Shown: positions 17,393 to 27,390, counted from the stretch's first letter. The stretch is DNA of 46,263 nucleotides from Saprospiraceae bacterium (GCA_017985675.1 JAGNXB010000019.1:1-46263); one strand, 5' to 3'. The notes: generated from the letters alone by a model not told the origin. A program made the numbers and translations.

Positions 17393-17861
17393 AGCAGGCA
17401 GGGATTAAGGATTAGATTTTTGACTAATTCGTTGAAGCCTGTTTTTAATATGGTGATTTTTTACCGAATCAGATAAAACAATGATAGTTGTTTCTTGAAA
17501 GTGTCGATTAGTAACCATCTTCTACCTTGTCTTTTAGTTTTAAATTCCAATCCATGCATTAGGCTTCATAGTAAAGATTCTTTTTGCAAATAATCAGGTG
17601 TATCTCAGGTAAAATAAATTTTTCTATGATTAGAAAGTTAAGAATGCCTGGATATGATGCTTACAGGAGCTAGAGCTGCAGCATGCCGAAAACTAATAAA
17701 TTGGACAATTTATATTTCTTACCAGAAGATGCTATGGCTTTTTTACAATTCAAATTATAAGATGTCTAGGCTGGTCGCTTGATTTACATCTATTTCGACA
17801 ACTAATCTCATTTATTTTAGTACCTAATGGAGGAATGGAGTTATAATGTAATGACATTATT
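17393..17861. other. Intergenic region without a recognisable gene
   Basis: This AT-rich 469-base gap lies between the convergent 3' ends of the genes on either side. It has no ORF with a believable start and no strong hairpin. It does hold a 21-base word (17547-17567) whose exact reverse complement occurs at 29219-29239, described as a finding. Confidence 0.55.
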
Positions 17862-19733
17862 TTAGTCTTCTATCACCAGCTTCCTCGTGAAATTTATTCC
17901 ATTGACGCTTAATCTTACAAAATACAACCCCCGTGAAAGCCCATACCCCGGGTTACATTCTTTTTGAATTGTGCCTGCCTGAAAGTCCTGTTCATTGAAA
18001 AGAGTATGCACCAGTTTTCCCTGCGCATTGAACAGATGTGCAGCGCAATTTGCCGGGTTATTCAAAGAAAATTCAAGTAAAAAATGTCCGGAGGAGGGAT
18101 TGGGAAATACAAAAAATTTCGGATCAGCTATATTGGCAGGACTGTAAGCACTTGTATTCAGTTCATTCAAAAAATCTTGCAAACAGCTAAATTTGAAATT
18201 GCGGTTCGGCTTATTCACGTCATCTGTGAGACCCCAGCAACCGTATCGATTATATGCGCTGGTAAGTGTAAATTGCATGGCCAGCGTGCCGCCCAACTGT
18301 ACAAAGGCTTCATCCAGATTGTAGCGCATTTCTGTACACATACCGACATTTCGTTCAGCTATAATTCGGTTGTCGATATTATCCGTGCTGCCGCCACCAT
18401 GGTCAGGGCCGCCCTCGTATGACACGTAACCACCAGGGAGGTTCCAGGCATTTGCCTTGGCGATCCACTGTGTACGCCCTGCTTCGTTGATGCCTGTGTC
18501 AGTGATCTGAGCGGTGATGCTGGCATGGCAGTCACTTAATATTTTAGCCACACTTTCGCCATTCTGAGCACCACCGGAAAAGTACGTCTGGCTGCCAATG
18601 GCATAGATATAATCGGATGGTGGCCCAAATTGGGACTGGATGTATTGTAGCATAGGTTCTACCCACCACTTCAACATGGGTTGGTGGCTGCACAGCACCA
18701 CCCTTATACGCTCGTTCAAGGCACTCTTGCCAAATACCGATCCGAATATTTGTGCCAGTTCTACTGTGCGCCTGGCGTGGTTCTCGTGTTCGCCAATTCC
18801 CAATGCCGTGGCCTGAGCCTGGTTGTACTGACTTTGTTCGAACCCAGGGGCGGTGTTCCATACCTCATTACTGCTTTCGACATATATATTCAGATTAGTG
18901 TCGAGGCTATTTTGCAACAGCGTTGCTAATTGCATCACGTAATCCGGGGAGGCAGAGATCGGTACATTGATCCATGCACCTGTTTTGGTGCGATTAGCAA
19001 TTTCGATGACGTGCTCCCAGCATCCACCTTCATTTTTTCCAATCGTGGGTATTGCCGTTTGCGCCGCGTCGTTGGGCATCCTTCGTTGGGACCATTCTGT
19101 AACTGCCGGATAATCAGGGTCACTGCCATTAGCTTCCGTGAATACCATATACCGGATTGCTGTGAATTTGATCGAATCGAAGATCGCCATGAAAGGTGGA
19201 TAGAATAGGTCGCTGTCATCTGTGTATCCCGGGCGAAGCATTTTAAATTGCGTAAAACCCGAGTTTAACGGAGCGGAGGGTTGGCGTCGTGTATTTCCAA
19301 AGTTGATCAGAAAAAGGCCGTTGCTACCAGAAGCCACTACAAAATCAAAGGTGGTGGTGTTATTAAGGGCATCGTATTGGAGGTTTTGTACTGTCCCACC
19401 ACTTATTCCACTAATCTGACCTTGACCGACAAAAGAGCATTTCCAGGTCCCACTTACGTCCAGGCGGTATACTTCCGGATCATCGATTGACCCGACCCAT
19501 TCGGCTACCGGGCGGAAGTCCACGATGTATAGAGCGTCGACGGTCGGCCAACCCTGGGCATCCACTTCGTTGCTGCTAAGAATATTGCCGTTGAGAAGGT
19601 TGCTCCAGCGATAATTTTCGCGGACGAGGTCAATATATGTACCCCCCCGTTCGGGTAAACCAATATTGACACCGATTTGGGCTTGAAGAATTGTACTCAG
19701 CAGACTAAAGAGGATAAAGGCATGTATTTTCAT
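17862..19733 (-). CDS. Putative secreted glycoside hydrolase (GH-A-like fold) with T9SS type A sorting domain
   Basis: A 623-residue exported protein from the ATG at 19733, which opens a signal peptide ([18 protein letters not shown]); an ATG at 19748 adds five residues. The central half looks like a TIM-barrel glycosidase: [13 protein letters not shown] places a glutamate (E290) in the Asn-Glu pair typical of the acid/base in clan GH-A, and [13 protein letters not shown] supplies a second glutamate (E440) as candidate nucleophile, about 150 residues later. Tryptophan-rich stretches ([18 protein letters not shown]) fit a sugar-binding cleft. The last 85 or so residues ([33 protein letters not shown]) are a T9SS type A sorting domain. 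Role: probably extracellular polysaccharide breakdown. The GH family assignment is not certain, and the catalytic reading is inference. It is divergent from the caspase gene. Confidence 0.7.
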   Translation of the reverse strand: MKIHAFILFSLLSTILQAQIGVNIGLPERGGTYIDLVRENYRWSNLLNGNILSSNEVDAQGWPTVDALYIVDFRPVAEWVGSIDDPEVYRLDVSGTWKCSFVGQGQISGISGGTVQNLQYDALNNTTTFDFVVASGSNGLFLINFGNTRRQPSAPLNSGFTQFKMLRPGYTDDSDLFYPPFMAIFDSIKFTAIRYMVFTEANGSDPDYPAVTEWSQRRMPNDAAQTAIPTIGKNEGGCWEHVIEIANRTKTGAWINVPISASPDYVMQLATLLQNSLDTNLNIYVESSNEVWNTAPGFEQSQYNQAQATALGIGEHENHARRTVELAQIFGSVFGKSALNERIRVVLCSHQPMLKWWVEPMLQYIQSQFGPPSDYIYAIGSQTYFSGGAQNGESVAKILSDCHASITAQITDTGINEAGRTQWIAKANAWNLPGGYVSYEGGPDHGGGSTDNIDNRIIAERNVGMCTEMRYNLDEAFVQLGGTLAMQFTLTSAYNRYGCWGLTDDVNKPNRNFKFSCLQDFLNELNTSAYSPANIADPKFFVFPNPSSGHFLLEFSLNNPANCAAHLFNAQGKLVHTLFNEQDFQAGTIQKECNPGYGLSRGLYFVRLSVNGINFTRKLVIED

Positions 19734-20070
19734 TTGGCGTTGTTGCATTTATGACTTGAATCTAAGTTTTGTTAAATCAGAGGTTAAATTAATGTAATTT
19801 GTTGGTTTTGGTCTGTTTTTAATCCAATGTTCAAGAAGCGTCATCTCAATTTTGATGGCCAATATTTATTATAACAGCCATTTAAAATTTCATTACATTT
19901 ACATCCGTGTATTTTTGAGGAATAAATTGTACGTTTATTGCCCATGTTTGTACCCGCTAAGAAATTTGGTTAACACATGAATTAGGCTGCTTCCCGGTGG
20001 TCTGAATAAACCAAATATTTCTGTTTTATTAATTTTAATCATTCTTGCTAAACAGCGCCAACTTCCACTA
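19734..20070. other. Divergent upstream region of the glycosidase-like and caspase genes
   Basis: An AT-rich 337-base gap between two divergently transcribed exported-protein genes. It should hold both promoters, but no full -33/-7 pair is convincing, and no repeats or small genes are visible. Confidence 0.5.
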
Positions 20071-23000
20071 ATGAAAAATTGGGTATCCTTTCTTTTCCTT
20101 CTGTTCACCGGCATTCTGAACGCCCAGAAACCTGAACTCGTCATTGAACGGGATGGGCACACGGATGAGGCGGTGCTTGTGTGTTTTTCACCGGATGAAC
20201 GCCAGGCATTGAGTGCCGGCTGGGACAACCGGCTGATGTTATGGGACCTGGATAGTAAAAAGTTTGTGCGATTTATTCGGACAGAAACCACACCCAAAGT
20301 GTTGTGTTATGGGCCTGATGGCCAGTCAGCTGTTGCTCTGCTAGAGGATAATAGTCTGAATAGATGGAATCTGGAAAATGGTCAACTCCTTTGGAGGGTG
20401 CAGTCTGATTCGTCATCATCTTCACAATGTCAAGGCGACAGTCTACTCCTTTTTCATCCTGATTCAACCATTTCCTGTTGGGATATTATGGCGGGCACCA
20501 TGCGTTGGAGAATGCCGTATCAGCCTGCTTGGTTTCAGTCCAAAACACCGACACCAGGATTGGTCGAGAAGTTGATTACACTGGGTAATTTAACCATAAA
20601 TAAAGTAGACTATTCGCGGGATGGCCAGATTGCAGTATGCGCTTTGGGTAATCCTACAATCGTAGCAATGACCACACCAGGCCAACCTTTAAAAAGGCAT
20701 GGATTTGGCGCACTGTTGGTTTGGAATCTGCTAGCAGATTCATTAGCATACCCCATGGTTGAGCTGCCAGAGATGCTCAACGAAGTTGTGCTTTCGCATG
20801 ATGGGCGCCGATGTTTATCGGCAAGTTCGGATGGAACTGTCTTGCTTTGGGATCTAACAAATGGAAGTATTATATCCAGAATGGAAAGGGAACTGTCTTA
20901 TGAAACTATGTTTACTTTTTCATCTGATTTTCATCGTTTCGCGGTGTCCCGGCTTGACAATACACTAAAAATAGTTAACCAGGATCAACGAAATAGCCTG
21001 GTGACGAAGCGTACAGGCTATGAAGAGGTAAATACTTTTTGTTTTTCTCCGGACCATAAAGACCTTTTTGTTGCCGATCGGCGTGGAAGTATTATTCGGC
21101 TTAGTGGTACGACCCTGGATTCAGTACTGGCCTTCTTGCCGGATCAACATATGGAGGTGATTCATGATCTGGCTGTTTCAGCCGATGGAAAAAGATTGCT
21201 AGCCGGTTCGTCTAAGGAACCGCGCGTCATGTTCCGTAATGTCGACAAAACAAATAAAAATGATATTATTGATTTTATTCGTAATGAGGAAAAAGAGATT
21301 ATAGGATTTGAAACACCCAGGGGGAAAGTGTATGGCCGTCCTATCGATTCACCATTTGGTGATGATTCAGACCCGGCATTTATTTATTATAGCCCTAATG
21401 TAAATGTGACAACTATATGGGATTTGGAAAAGGGCCAACTGGAGCAAGTATTATATCCTTATAACTACGAGGGTTGGGTATATGATCAGCAATTATTTTT
21501 CTCGCCAGACGGGCGATATGCAATGGCAAAAGTGGAAGGAAATTGGACTGCATGGGATACCCGTTCAGGCAATTTGGTTCAAAATAAAAAGGGGCATCTG
21601 ATATTTCACGCTGTTCACTTTGATGACAATGGTGGGCATGCGCTTTCGATGTTACCTGATGGTAAAATAAATTATTGGAATCTGCAGACCGGAGGGATCG
21701 AGCAGACTAACGATAGATTTAGAAAAACGATCGCCACTGCATTTAATCCTTCAGGTGAAAAAGGCCTGGCGTTGGGAGAGAATGGAAAGCTCACAGAATG
21801 GGATCTGCAAACAGGGGAGATAACACGACAAATATTTATTTCAAAAACGTTTGAGGTCGCCGAAATACAATATACTCCGGTAGAAGATATTGTTATTATC
21901 CGCAGTGATGGGCAGGTCATATTATTGGATTTGGCAAGTGGTAAATCCCTTTTGGAAATAGGCCATGAGCCCACGGAAGCATTTGCAGGAGATCAATTCT
22001 GGGACGGTCATGGTCCTTTACAGGTGAGTTTGTTTGAATTCCTTCCGGATGGCCGCACCGCTGTATCAGCAAGGTATAACGGGACATTGCAATATTGGGA
22101 TATCCAGACGGGCAAGGAGATCTGCACCATGCTGATGATGGGTGAAAAAGATTGGGTTGTTTCTACACCTGGTGGATTATTTGATGCTTCGGAAGGCGCG
22201 ATGCGAAATATGTATTTTCGTTTGGGTACGGAGGTTCTCGAATTAGAGCAACTCAAAGACCGTTATTTTGAACCGGGAATATTGCAGAAATTGTTAGGTT
22301 TTGCACCCGGGGGATTGCGTCCTGTGGATGTTCTGGCTGATGTAGCTCTATACCCAAAAATTATCAATGCTGCAATTGAAACCGATAAGATAAAGGTCCG
22401 GTTAAAAGCTCGTGAAGGGGGGATTGGAAAGGTATCGCTATTTTTAAATGACAAAATTGAATTGGAGCCAAATGTTAATCCCGATTTTGTAGCTGAATTT
22501 GTAGTGAATTTATTGCCTTATGAGCAATATTTTTTCCCGGACTCGCTCAACCGACTTTCGTTGCGTGCTTATAATCAGGATGAATGGCTCAAGGGACCTC
22601 CATATATCCTATCCTACAATCCCGTTGGAGCGAAGGGGAAACCTTTGACTTCGCTTTCAAAAAAAAGGGATGTTGCCCTTGAAGAAATAAAACTATATGC
22701 CCTGGTGGTAGGCACGTCCAACTTCCGTGGCAGCAAGCTCAATCTGCGTTATCCTGATAAGGATGCCACTGCTTTTGCAGAAGCGCTGAGGCTTTCAGGT
22801 ACTCCTTTGTTTGGCGAAAACATGGAGATCAAACTATTGACAACCAGCGCTGATCCATATCCGCGAAAAGCAGAAATCGCCAAGGCTCTGGCGGATTTTG
22901 CAGAAAAATCAAATCCTAATGATATCCTGTTGTTGTACTTTTCCGGACACGGCATCACCTATCCAGACAATAGCGAAAAAGGCCAGTTTTATTATCTAAC

Positions 23001-23838
23001 GACAGACATCCTGGACGACAAACTCGATGATCCCATAACACGAAATACCCTGGCCATCGGGCAAGACACGCTGCAGAAATGGATTCGGAATGTGAAGGCC
23101 CTAAAACGCATTTTAATCCTGGATGCTTGCAATTCGGGTAAGGTGGTGCAAAGCCTGGAACCGGGTCAAAAAGCACTCAACAGCGATCAACGTCGGGCCC
23201 TGGAGCGCATGAACGACCGCAGCGGCATGTTTGTCCTGGCGGGTAGTGCCGCCGACAAAGTGAGCTTTGAAGCCAGCCGGTACGGGCATGGTTTGCTAAC
23301 CTACAGCCTGCTCAATAATATGCCGTTTATAGCCGCATCGAATAAAACGTATATCGATATTGCCAAACTATTTAACAGTGCCTTGGAAGAGGTGCCACGG
23401 TTAGCTATGGACATAGGCAAGGTGCAGCAGCCGGAGCTGATTGCTGTCGAAAGTTTTGATATAGGCATCCTGGATCCGGATAATCCCTTTCCAATACCTC
23501 AGGCGTTACCGGTATTTGTACGAACTGTCTTTATGAATCAAGAGCAAAACAAGGATCTTCAGCGGCTTTCCAAAGCGGTCAATAGTTATCTGGGCCAACT
23601 GGCCGGCGATAATGAGCCTGCTATGGTATATTGGGATATTGATGAATTTGCAGGAGAGCACTATTATCTGGGTGGTCTTTATAAGACAACTGGAAATGAA
23701 ATGAATGGGAGTGCAACACTTTATCGAAGAGACAAGTTATTGGCTTCATTTCCATTTTCAGGATCCATTCATACGTTAGAGGAAGTAGCAGAACAGATCA
23801 TTACTATGGCGTTTGAAAAATTAAAAACGTCAAATTGA
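20071..23838 (+). CDS. Exported WD40-repeat protein with C-terminal caspase-like (C14) peptidase domain
   Basis: A 1255-residue protein with a signal peptide (MKNWVSFLFLLFTGILNAQ). Residues about 30-700 hold at least nine WD40-type blades (LMLWDLDSKKF, VLLWDLTNGSI, INYWNLQTGGI, LTEWDLQTGEI, LQYWDIQTGKE), enough for one or two propellers. A linker with DWVVSTPGGLFDASEGAMR leads to a caspase/metacaspase domain starting about residue 874 (YALVVGTSNFRG). The catalytic pair is intact: H960 in LLYFSGHG and C1020 in LILDACNSG. The last 100 or so residues (MVYWDIDEFAGEHYYLGGLY, then LYRRDKLLASFPFSG) form another unassigned domain. No T9SS tail and no clear transmembrane helix besides the signal, so the periplasm is the likely location. 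Family proteins cleave after basic residues or sense peptides; here the substrate is unknown. It is monocistronic, ending before a hairpin shared with nhaD. Confidence 0.88.
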   Translation: MKNWVSFLFLLFTGILNAQKPELVIERDGHTDEAVLVCFSPDERQALSAGWDNRLMLWDLDSKKFVRFIRTETTPKVLCYGPDGQSAVALLEDNSLNRWNLENGQLLWRVQSDSSSSSQCQGDSLLLFHPDSTISCWDIMAGTMRWRMPYQPAWFQSKTPTPGLVEKLITLGNLTINKVDYSRDGQIAVCALGNPTIVAMTTPGQPLKRHGFGALLVWNLLADSLAYPMVELPEMLNEVVLSHDGRRCLSASSDGTVLLWDLTNGSIISRMERELSYETMFTFSSDFHRFAVSRLDNTLKIVNQDQRNSLVTKRTGYEEVNTFCFSPDHKDLFVADRRGSIIRLSGTTLDSVLAFLPDQHMEVIHDLAVSADGKRLLAGSSKEPRVMFRNVDKTNKNDIIDFIRNEEKEIIGFETPRGKVYGRPIDSPFGDDSDPAFIYYSPNVNVTTIWDLEKGQLEQVLYPYNYEGWVYDQQLFFSPDGRYAMAKVEGNWTAWDTRSGNLVQNKKGHLIFHAVHFDDNGGHALSMLPDGKINYWNLQTGGIEQTNDRFRKTIATAFNPSGEKGLALGENGKLTEWDLQTGEITRQIFISKTFEVAEIQYTPVEDIVIIRSDGQVILLDLASGKSLLEIGHEPTEAFAGDQFWDGHGPLQVSLFEFLPDGRTAVSARYNGTLQYWDIQTGKEICTMLMMGEKDWVVSTPGGLFDASEGAMRNMYFRLGTEVLELEQLKDRYFEPGILQKLLGFAPGGLRPVDVLADVALYPKIINAAIETDKIKVRLKAREGGIGKVSLFLNDKIELEPNVNPDFVAEFVVNLLPYEQYFFPDSLNRLSLRAYNQDEWLKGPPYILSYNPVGAKGKPLTSLSKKRDVALEEIKLYALVVGTSNFRGSKLNLRYPDKDATAFAEALRLSGTPLFGENMEIKLLTTSADPYPRKAEIAKALADFAEKSNPNDILLLYFSGHGITYPDNSEKGQFYYLTTDILDDKLDDPITRNTLAIGQDTLQKWIRNVKALKRILILDACNSGKVVQSLEPGQKALNSDQRRALERMNDRSGMFVLAGSAADKVSFEASRYGHGLLTYSLLNNMPFIAASNKTYIDIAKLFNSALEEVPRLAMDIGKVQQPELIAVESFDIGILDPDNPFPIPQALPVFVRTVFMNQEQNKDLQRLSKAVNSYLGQLAGDNEPAMVYWDIDEFAGEHYYLGGLYKTTGNEMNGSATLYRRDKLLASFPFSGSIHTLEEVAEQIITMAFEKLKTSN

Positions 23839-23885
23839 GAACAAATAATGGTATAATAAAACGTGTATCAATAACCACAAAAAAA

Positions 23886-23917
23886 TTGCCTGCCGAAAAC
23901 GAAAATTCGGCAGGCAA
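23886..23917 (-). terminator. Hairpin terminator between the convergent caspase and nhaD genes
   Basis: A perfect 12-bp stem (TTGCCTGCCGAA / TTCGGCAGGCAA) with an 8-base loop. On the minus strand it is followed by a T-run, making it an intrinsic terminator for nhaD. On the plus strand it also lies 48 bases after the caspase stop and may serve both genes. Confidence 0.8.
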
Positions 23918-23952
23918 AATGATCTATTTTATCCCAGGATTATCCGGTTGCA

Positions 23953-25263
23953 TTAATGCACGTGCATCAAATAATACACAAGTGCGCCGCCTAGATATCC
24001 TGATAAAGCTAAAAGGGAGATGCGTTTCATGTACCAAATGAAGTCAATTTTTTCCAGGCCCATGACTGCTACACCGGCTGCAGAACCAATGATCAGGCAA
24101 CTACCGCCTGTACCCGCGCAATAGGCGAGAAACTGCCAGAATTCACCGCCGGCTGCAAATACACCCGTATCGGCAATTTCATACATACCCTGCGCCGCAG
24201 CGACCAAAGGCACGTTATCAATGATAGCTGATAGTAGTCCGATCATGACATTTATTGCGTAGATATTGCCAATTGAATTGTCAAGAGTGGTAGCTAAGGT
24301 AGCCAGGTGCCCCGCTTCCTGTAAACCAGCAACGGCAAGCAGGATACCAAGGAAAAAGAGTATGCTGGCCGTATCAATACGCTGTAAAATGTGCAACACG
24401 GTCATTTTGCTTTTAATTTCCTGTACCTTTTTACGGTGCATAATCTCCGTAAATATCCAGAGCACACTTAAGCTGAACATCATACCCATAAATGGGGGCA
24501 AATGCGTGATCTGCTTGAAGACCGGGATAAAAAGTAATCCACCTACACCTAATGCAAAAACCAGGCGGCGTTCACCTTTGGAATGTGTTGGCCCATGATG
24601 TGCGCCCTCTCCCTCAACTGGTTTTTTGACGACTTCTTCAGTGAATTTATTGCGCAATGAAAAACTGAGGAAAATCAGCGGTACTAAAATGGTCACCAAA
24701 CTAGGGATGAGCAGATTTTTTATAAAGACCAATGGTTCTGGTAGCTGGCCCTTGATCCACAACATGGTGGTGGTCACGTCACCAATTGGCGACCAGGCAC
24801 CGCCTGCATTGGCAGCAATAATAATGATACCGCCAAATAACCAGCGGGTCTTGACATCAGGGATTAATTTTCTTGCCAACGAAATCATCACTATGGATGT
24901 GGTCAGGTTGTCTAATACAGCCGACATGAAAAAAGTGACCAGAGCAAAAATCCAGGCCAAATTGACCAGACTCTTGGTATGAATACGATCTGTAATGGTT
25001 GAGAAACCATTATGTGCATCCACAACCTCCACTATCGTCATCGCTCCCAGTAGAAAAAATAAAATACTGGCAATGTCAAATAAATGGTGGACAAGGGCAT
25101 CGTGTGGACCATGTTCGCCACCTACACCGGAAAAGATGAGCATTACCCACAAGAGCACACCTGTAAACAGGGCGCTTGCGGCTTTATCAATTTTGATGGG
25201 ATGTTCAAGGGCTATCGCCAGGTAGCCGATACAAAAAACGGCGATCATTAGTGCGGAGATCAT
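23953..25263 (-). CDS. nhaD: Na+/H+ antiporter, NhaD type
   Basis: A 436-residue inner-membrane antiporter of the ion transporter (ArsB/NhaD) superfamily that exports sodium in exchange for protons. About a dozen hydrophobic segments are visible. Signature stretches are VLDNLTTSIVMISLARKL, NAGGAWSPIGDVTTTMLWI and SAIIDNVPLVAAAQGMY, where the polar residues inside helices are the expected ion pathway. The ATG at 25263 (MISALMIAVFCIGYLAI) is chosen because it opens the first membrane helix; the upstream in-frame TTG at 25311 would add a polar leader. A -7 box TACATTTG lies 22 bases upstream. A terminator follows. It fits a cell facing salt or alkaline stress and appears to be a single-gene unit. 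Confidence 0.94.
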   Translation of the reverse strand: MISALMIAVFCIGYLAIALEHPIKIDKAASALFTGVLLWVMLIFSGVGGEHGPHDALVHHLFDIASILFFLLGAMTIVEVVDAHNGFSTITDRIHTKSLVNLAWIFALVTFFMSAVLDNLTTSIVMISLARKLIPDVKTRWLFGGIIIIAANAGGAWSPIGDVTTTMLWIKGQLPEPLVFIKNLLIPSLVTILVPLIFLSFSLRNKFTEEVVKKPVEGEGAHHGPTHSKGERRLVFALGVGGLLFIPVFKQITHLPPFMGMMFSLSVLWIFTEIMHRKKVQEIKSKMTVLHILQRIDTASILFFLGILLAVAGLQEAGHLATLATTLDNSIGNIYAINVMIGLLSAIIDNVPLVAAAQGMYEIADTGVFAAGGEFWQFLAYCAGTGGSCLIIGSAAGVAVMGLEKIDFIWYMKRISLLALSGYLGGALVYYLMHVH

Positions 25264-25284
25264 AGTGGAATCGTTTAAGCGCGC

Positions 25285-25292
25285 CAAATGTA
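25285..25292 (-). promoter_or_regulatory. -7 box (TACATTTG) of the nhaD promoter
   Basis: On the minus strand TACATTTG matches the Bacteroidota -7 consensus TAnnTTTG exactly, 22 bases upstream of the chosen nhaD ATG. No good -33 TTTG is present at 19-21 bases, so only the -7 element is supported. Confidence 0.45.
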
Positions 25293-25441
25293 AAGGATTT
25301 CTCAACGACAATAGGTGACTTCAACGATTTGCTCCAAATCTTTTTATTTGTTTAACCCGGCTGGACTTTTTACCAACTAGCTGCTCGTGGTCTGAAGGCA
25401 CCCAAGCAAAAAGTCCGGAGAAATGTGCCAACTATCCCTAG

Positions 25442-26794
25442 TTAAATACCCGCTGAACTATACATGGATTGCTGGGGCACTATAACCTGTGGCTCCTCCA
25501 TCAGAATTGGATTGCCTTTACGGAGAGTCGTTATCAAATGGCATCCAATCGCACAATGAATGCAACGACGGGGTGTACAGTACATTTTTTGCAATTCGAG
25601 CAGAGATTGGCTGTCTGCCGCTGTTCGTAAAGGCATTTCAAAATCTTTCCACTTACGGGTAACGGCGTTTTTTTCTACTCCGGTAGCCATTAGTACATCA
25701 ACTGCTTTTTCCTGCCATCGTGATTCGCCACGAGCCTGTCCATAGGCATAGAGCATCGGTGCCAATACATTGATGACCAATCCTTCTGCGGCCCCTTTGC
25801 CCAGACTTTTTATGAGGGCTGGAGACCGGAGCCCAAAACGATAATGTTTGGTCCAATAGGGATGTACAAGGACCTCCAGACTATTTATCCATTCGTTGGG
25901 ATTGGATGCAGCAAGCATATTCGCCAGCGCATTTTCCTGATGGGTGGCCAGGCTTGCTAATCGGGCTATGCGCAGAGAAGGAAATGCAACAGGCCGCATC
26001 CGCAGATATTTCCATCGATTTACAGGCATTGGTCGCAATTGGTGTTTTGCCTGGAGAAACTGGAATTCCTTTTGAAGCGACTTTGGATAGGGTTCTGTAA
26101 ATTCAGCATCCAACATGCCTGCCTGACCAAATAGCAGCGCCTCAATCTGAAGTGGGGCATGGGCATAGCGTTTAAGGAATCGAAGTGGCATACTACGGGT
26201 GAGTTGCAACATTGGTTCACTATTGACAGGCATGCCCAGGCCAGCAGCCAGGTGCAACCAGGCAGTTTCTTCCCAATCTCCACCTTGTTGTTTTAGGGTC
26301 TCAAGGACTAATCGGGCTTTTCGTTCCAGCCGCTCGATGAGCACCCGATCAAGCATGGATCGCTTGGTCAGATGTGGCACTTCATTTAAAGTAAATTTGC
26401 AGGGAATTCCGTTTCCATCGTAAACCAAACGTTGATAGCGCGCCAATAAGTTGGGATCCACCCGCTGTTTTAATTCCAGGCACGGCAGTCGGCTGCCATC
26501 GCGGCGAAATACAGGTTGATCCTCTTCCCAGACAACGTGCAGCACAGTCGCTTCATAAGCTGGATCATCCTGATGTTTGTGTTTGTACCATTCTGATGCA
26601 AAGATGTGCATCTCCACATGCCCGTGCCATAACGTATCCCCGATGCGAAGATGCGACCCGGAAAAATCAGGACCTGCGTATCCCTGATATTGTCCGCGAC
26701 GAATGACACTTACCGATTGCCCGGAGGTGGTGCGCAGTTGCTGCTGATGGAAGCGACCGGTGCGCCAGATGAAATGGAGAAATGATTCTTGCAT
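25442..26794 (-). CDS. DUF2851 family protein
   Basis: A 450-residue cytosolic protein matching the DUF2851 family, widespread in Bacteroidota and of unknown function. The family features are the opening ESFLHFIWRTGRFHQQQL, the segment YAGPDFSGSHLRIGDTLWHG followed by HVEMHIFASEW, and ATVLHVVWEED. The C-terminus has a compact cysteine cluster (CTPRRCIHCAIGC, about residues 409-421) that could bind zinc or an iron-sulphur cluster; this is inference from the spacing. Full length for the family. No signal peptide or membrane helix. It lies between nhaD and ssb on the same strand, but spacers of about 180 and 210 bases suggest separate transcription. Confidence 0.85.
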   Translation of the reverse strand: MQESFLHFIWRTGRFHQQQLRTTSGQSVSVIRRGQYQGYAGPDFSGSHLRIGDTLWHGHVEMHIFASEWYKHKHQDDPAYEATVLHVVWEEDQPVFRRDGSRLPCLELKQRVDPNLLARYQRLVYDGNGIPCKFTLNEVPHLTKRSMLDRVLIERLERKARLVLETLKQQGGDWEETAWLHLAAGLGMPVNSEPMLQLTRSMPLRFLKRYAHAPLQIEALLFGQAGMLDAEFTEPYPKSLQKEFQFLQAKHQLRPMPVNRWKYLRMRPVAFPSLRIARLASLATHQENALANMLAASNPNEWINSLEVLVHPYWTKHYRFGLRSPALIKSLGKGAAEGLVINVLAPMLYAYGQARGESRWQEKAVDVLMATGVEKNAVTRKWKDFEMPLRTAADSQSLLELQKMYCTPRRCIHCAIGCHLITTLRKGNPILMEEPQVIVPQQSMYSSAGI

Positions 26795-26956
26795 GACCGA
26801 TGTTTAATGGATGATGAATAGGTCCGATTGTGTGTGATAAACCCTCGTGTGGATTAAATCAACATTTGCATTTAATCGCGCTTATAAGGGGGCTTAAAAT
26901 GATCCCGATCCAACCGGACTTTTCTTTTGAAAAGGTAATCTTCAGCACTTAAAGAG

Positions 26957-26993
26957 ATGCCGGCCGCTACCATGTCTGTGCAGCGACCGGCAT
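26957..26993 (-). terminator. Hairpin downstream of ssb
   Basis: A 12-bp stem with one mismatch (ATGCCGGCCGCT / AGCGACCGGCAT) and a 13-base loop starts 11 bases after the ssb stop on the minus strand. The following sequence is only weakly T-rich (ctctttaag), so it may be a terminator or an RNA-stabilising hairpin. Confidence 0.5.
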
Positions 26994-27003
26994 AAATTAC
27001 CGA

Positions 27004-27390
27004 CTAAAAGGGCAGTTTTGCTGGTTCTTCTACAACCTGCAAACTTTCGCTTTTTTGACCACGGGTAATGCGATAAAAATCATCCACAACGACTTCAGAA
27101 ATATACTTGCGGGTACCTTCCTTATCATCGTAGCTGCGGTTGCGGATTTTACCGGATACCGCCACTTCCATTCCTTTTTGCAGAATAGCAGCAAGACGTT
27201 CTGCGAGCGGGCCCCAGGCAATCAGATTATGCCAGGTTGTTTCGGTGACTTTCTCACGCTCCTTGTTGAGAAAATACTCGTTGGTGGCGAGTGTGAATTT
27301 GACCAGGTTGTTTCCCTGGCCGACTGTCTTGAGTTCGGGATCCATACCCAGATTGCCGATGAGCTGAACGCGATTGACTAAGTTTTTCAT
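27004..27390 (-). CDS. ssb: Single-stranded DNA-binding protein
   Basis: A 128-residue OB-fold protein that coats single-stranded DNA during replication and repair. Recognisable features are the start MKNLVNRVQLIGNLGMDPEL, FTLATNEYF, and TTWHNLIAWGPLAERLAAIL with the DNA-stacking tryptophans. VEVAVSGKIRNRSYDDKEG-like text (M in place of the first V) and the last OB strand (YISEVVVDDFYRI) complete the fold. The protein ends EEPAKLPF, keeping the terminal hydrophobic Pro-Phe that recruits partner proteins, but the linker is very short and the tail is much less acidic than in E. coli SSB. It may therefore be a secondary SSB beside a longer main one elsewhere; that is inference. A phased CGTTT array lies upstream. 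Confidence 0.95.
   Translation of the reverse strand: MKNLVNRVQLIGNLGMDPELKTVGQGNNLVKFTLATNEYFLNKEREKVTETTWHNLIAWGPLAERLAAILQKGMEVAVSGKIRNRSYDDKEGTRKYISEVVVDDFYRITRGQKSESLQVVEEPAKLPF

Noticed and set aside
25367..25420. Possible terminator hairpin (ggacttttt ... aaaaagtcc) after the DUF2851 gene
   Set aside because: The stem is only nine weak pairs with a loop of about 40 bases and no following T-run.
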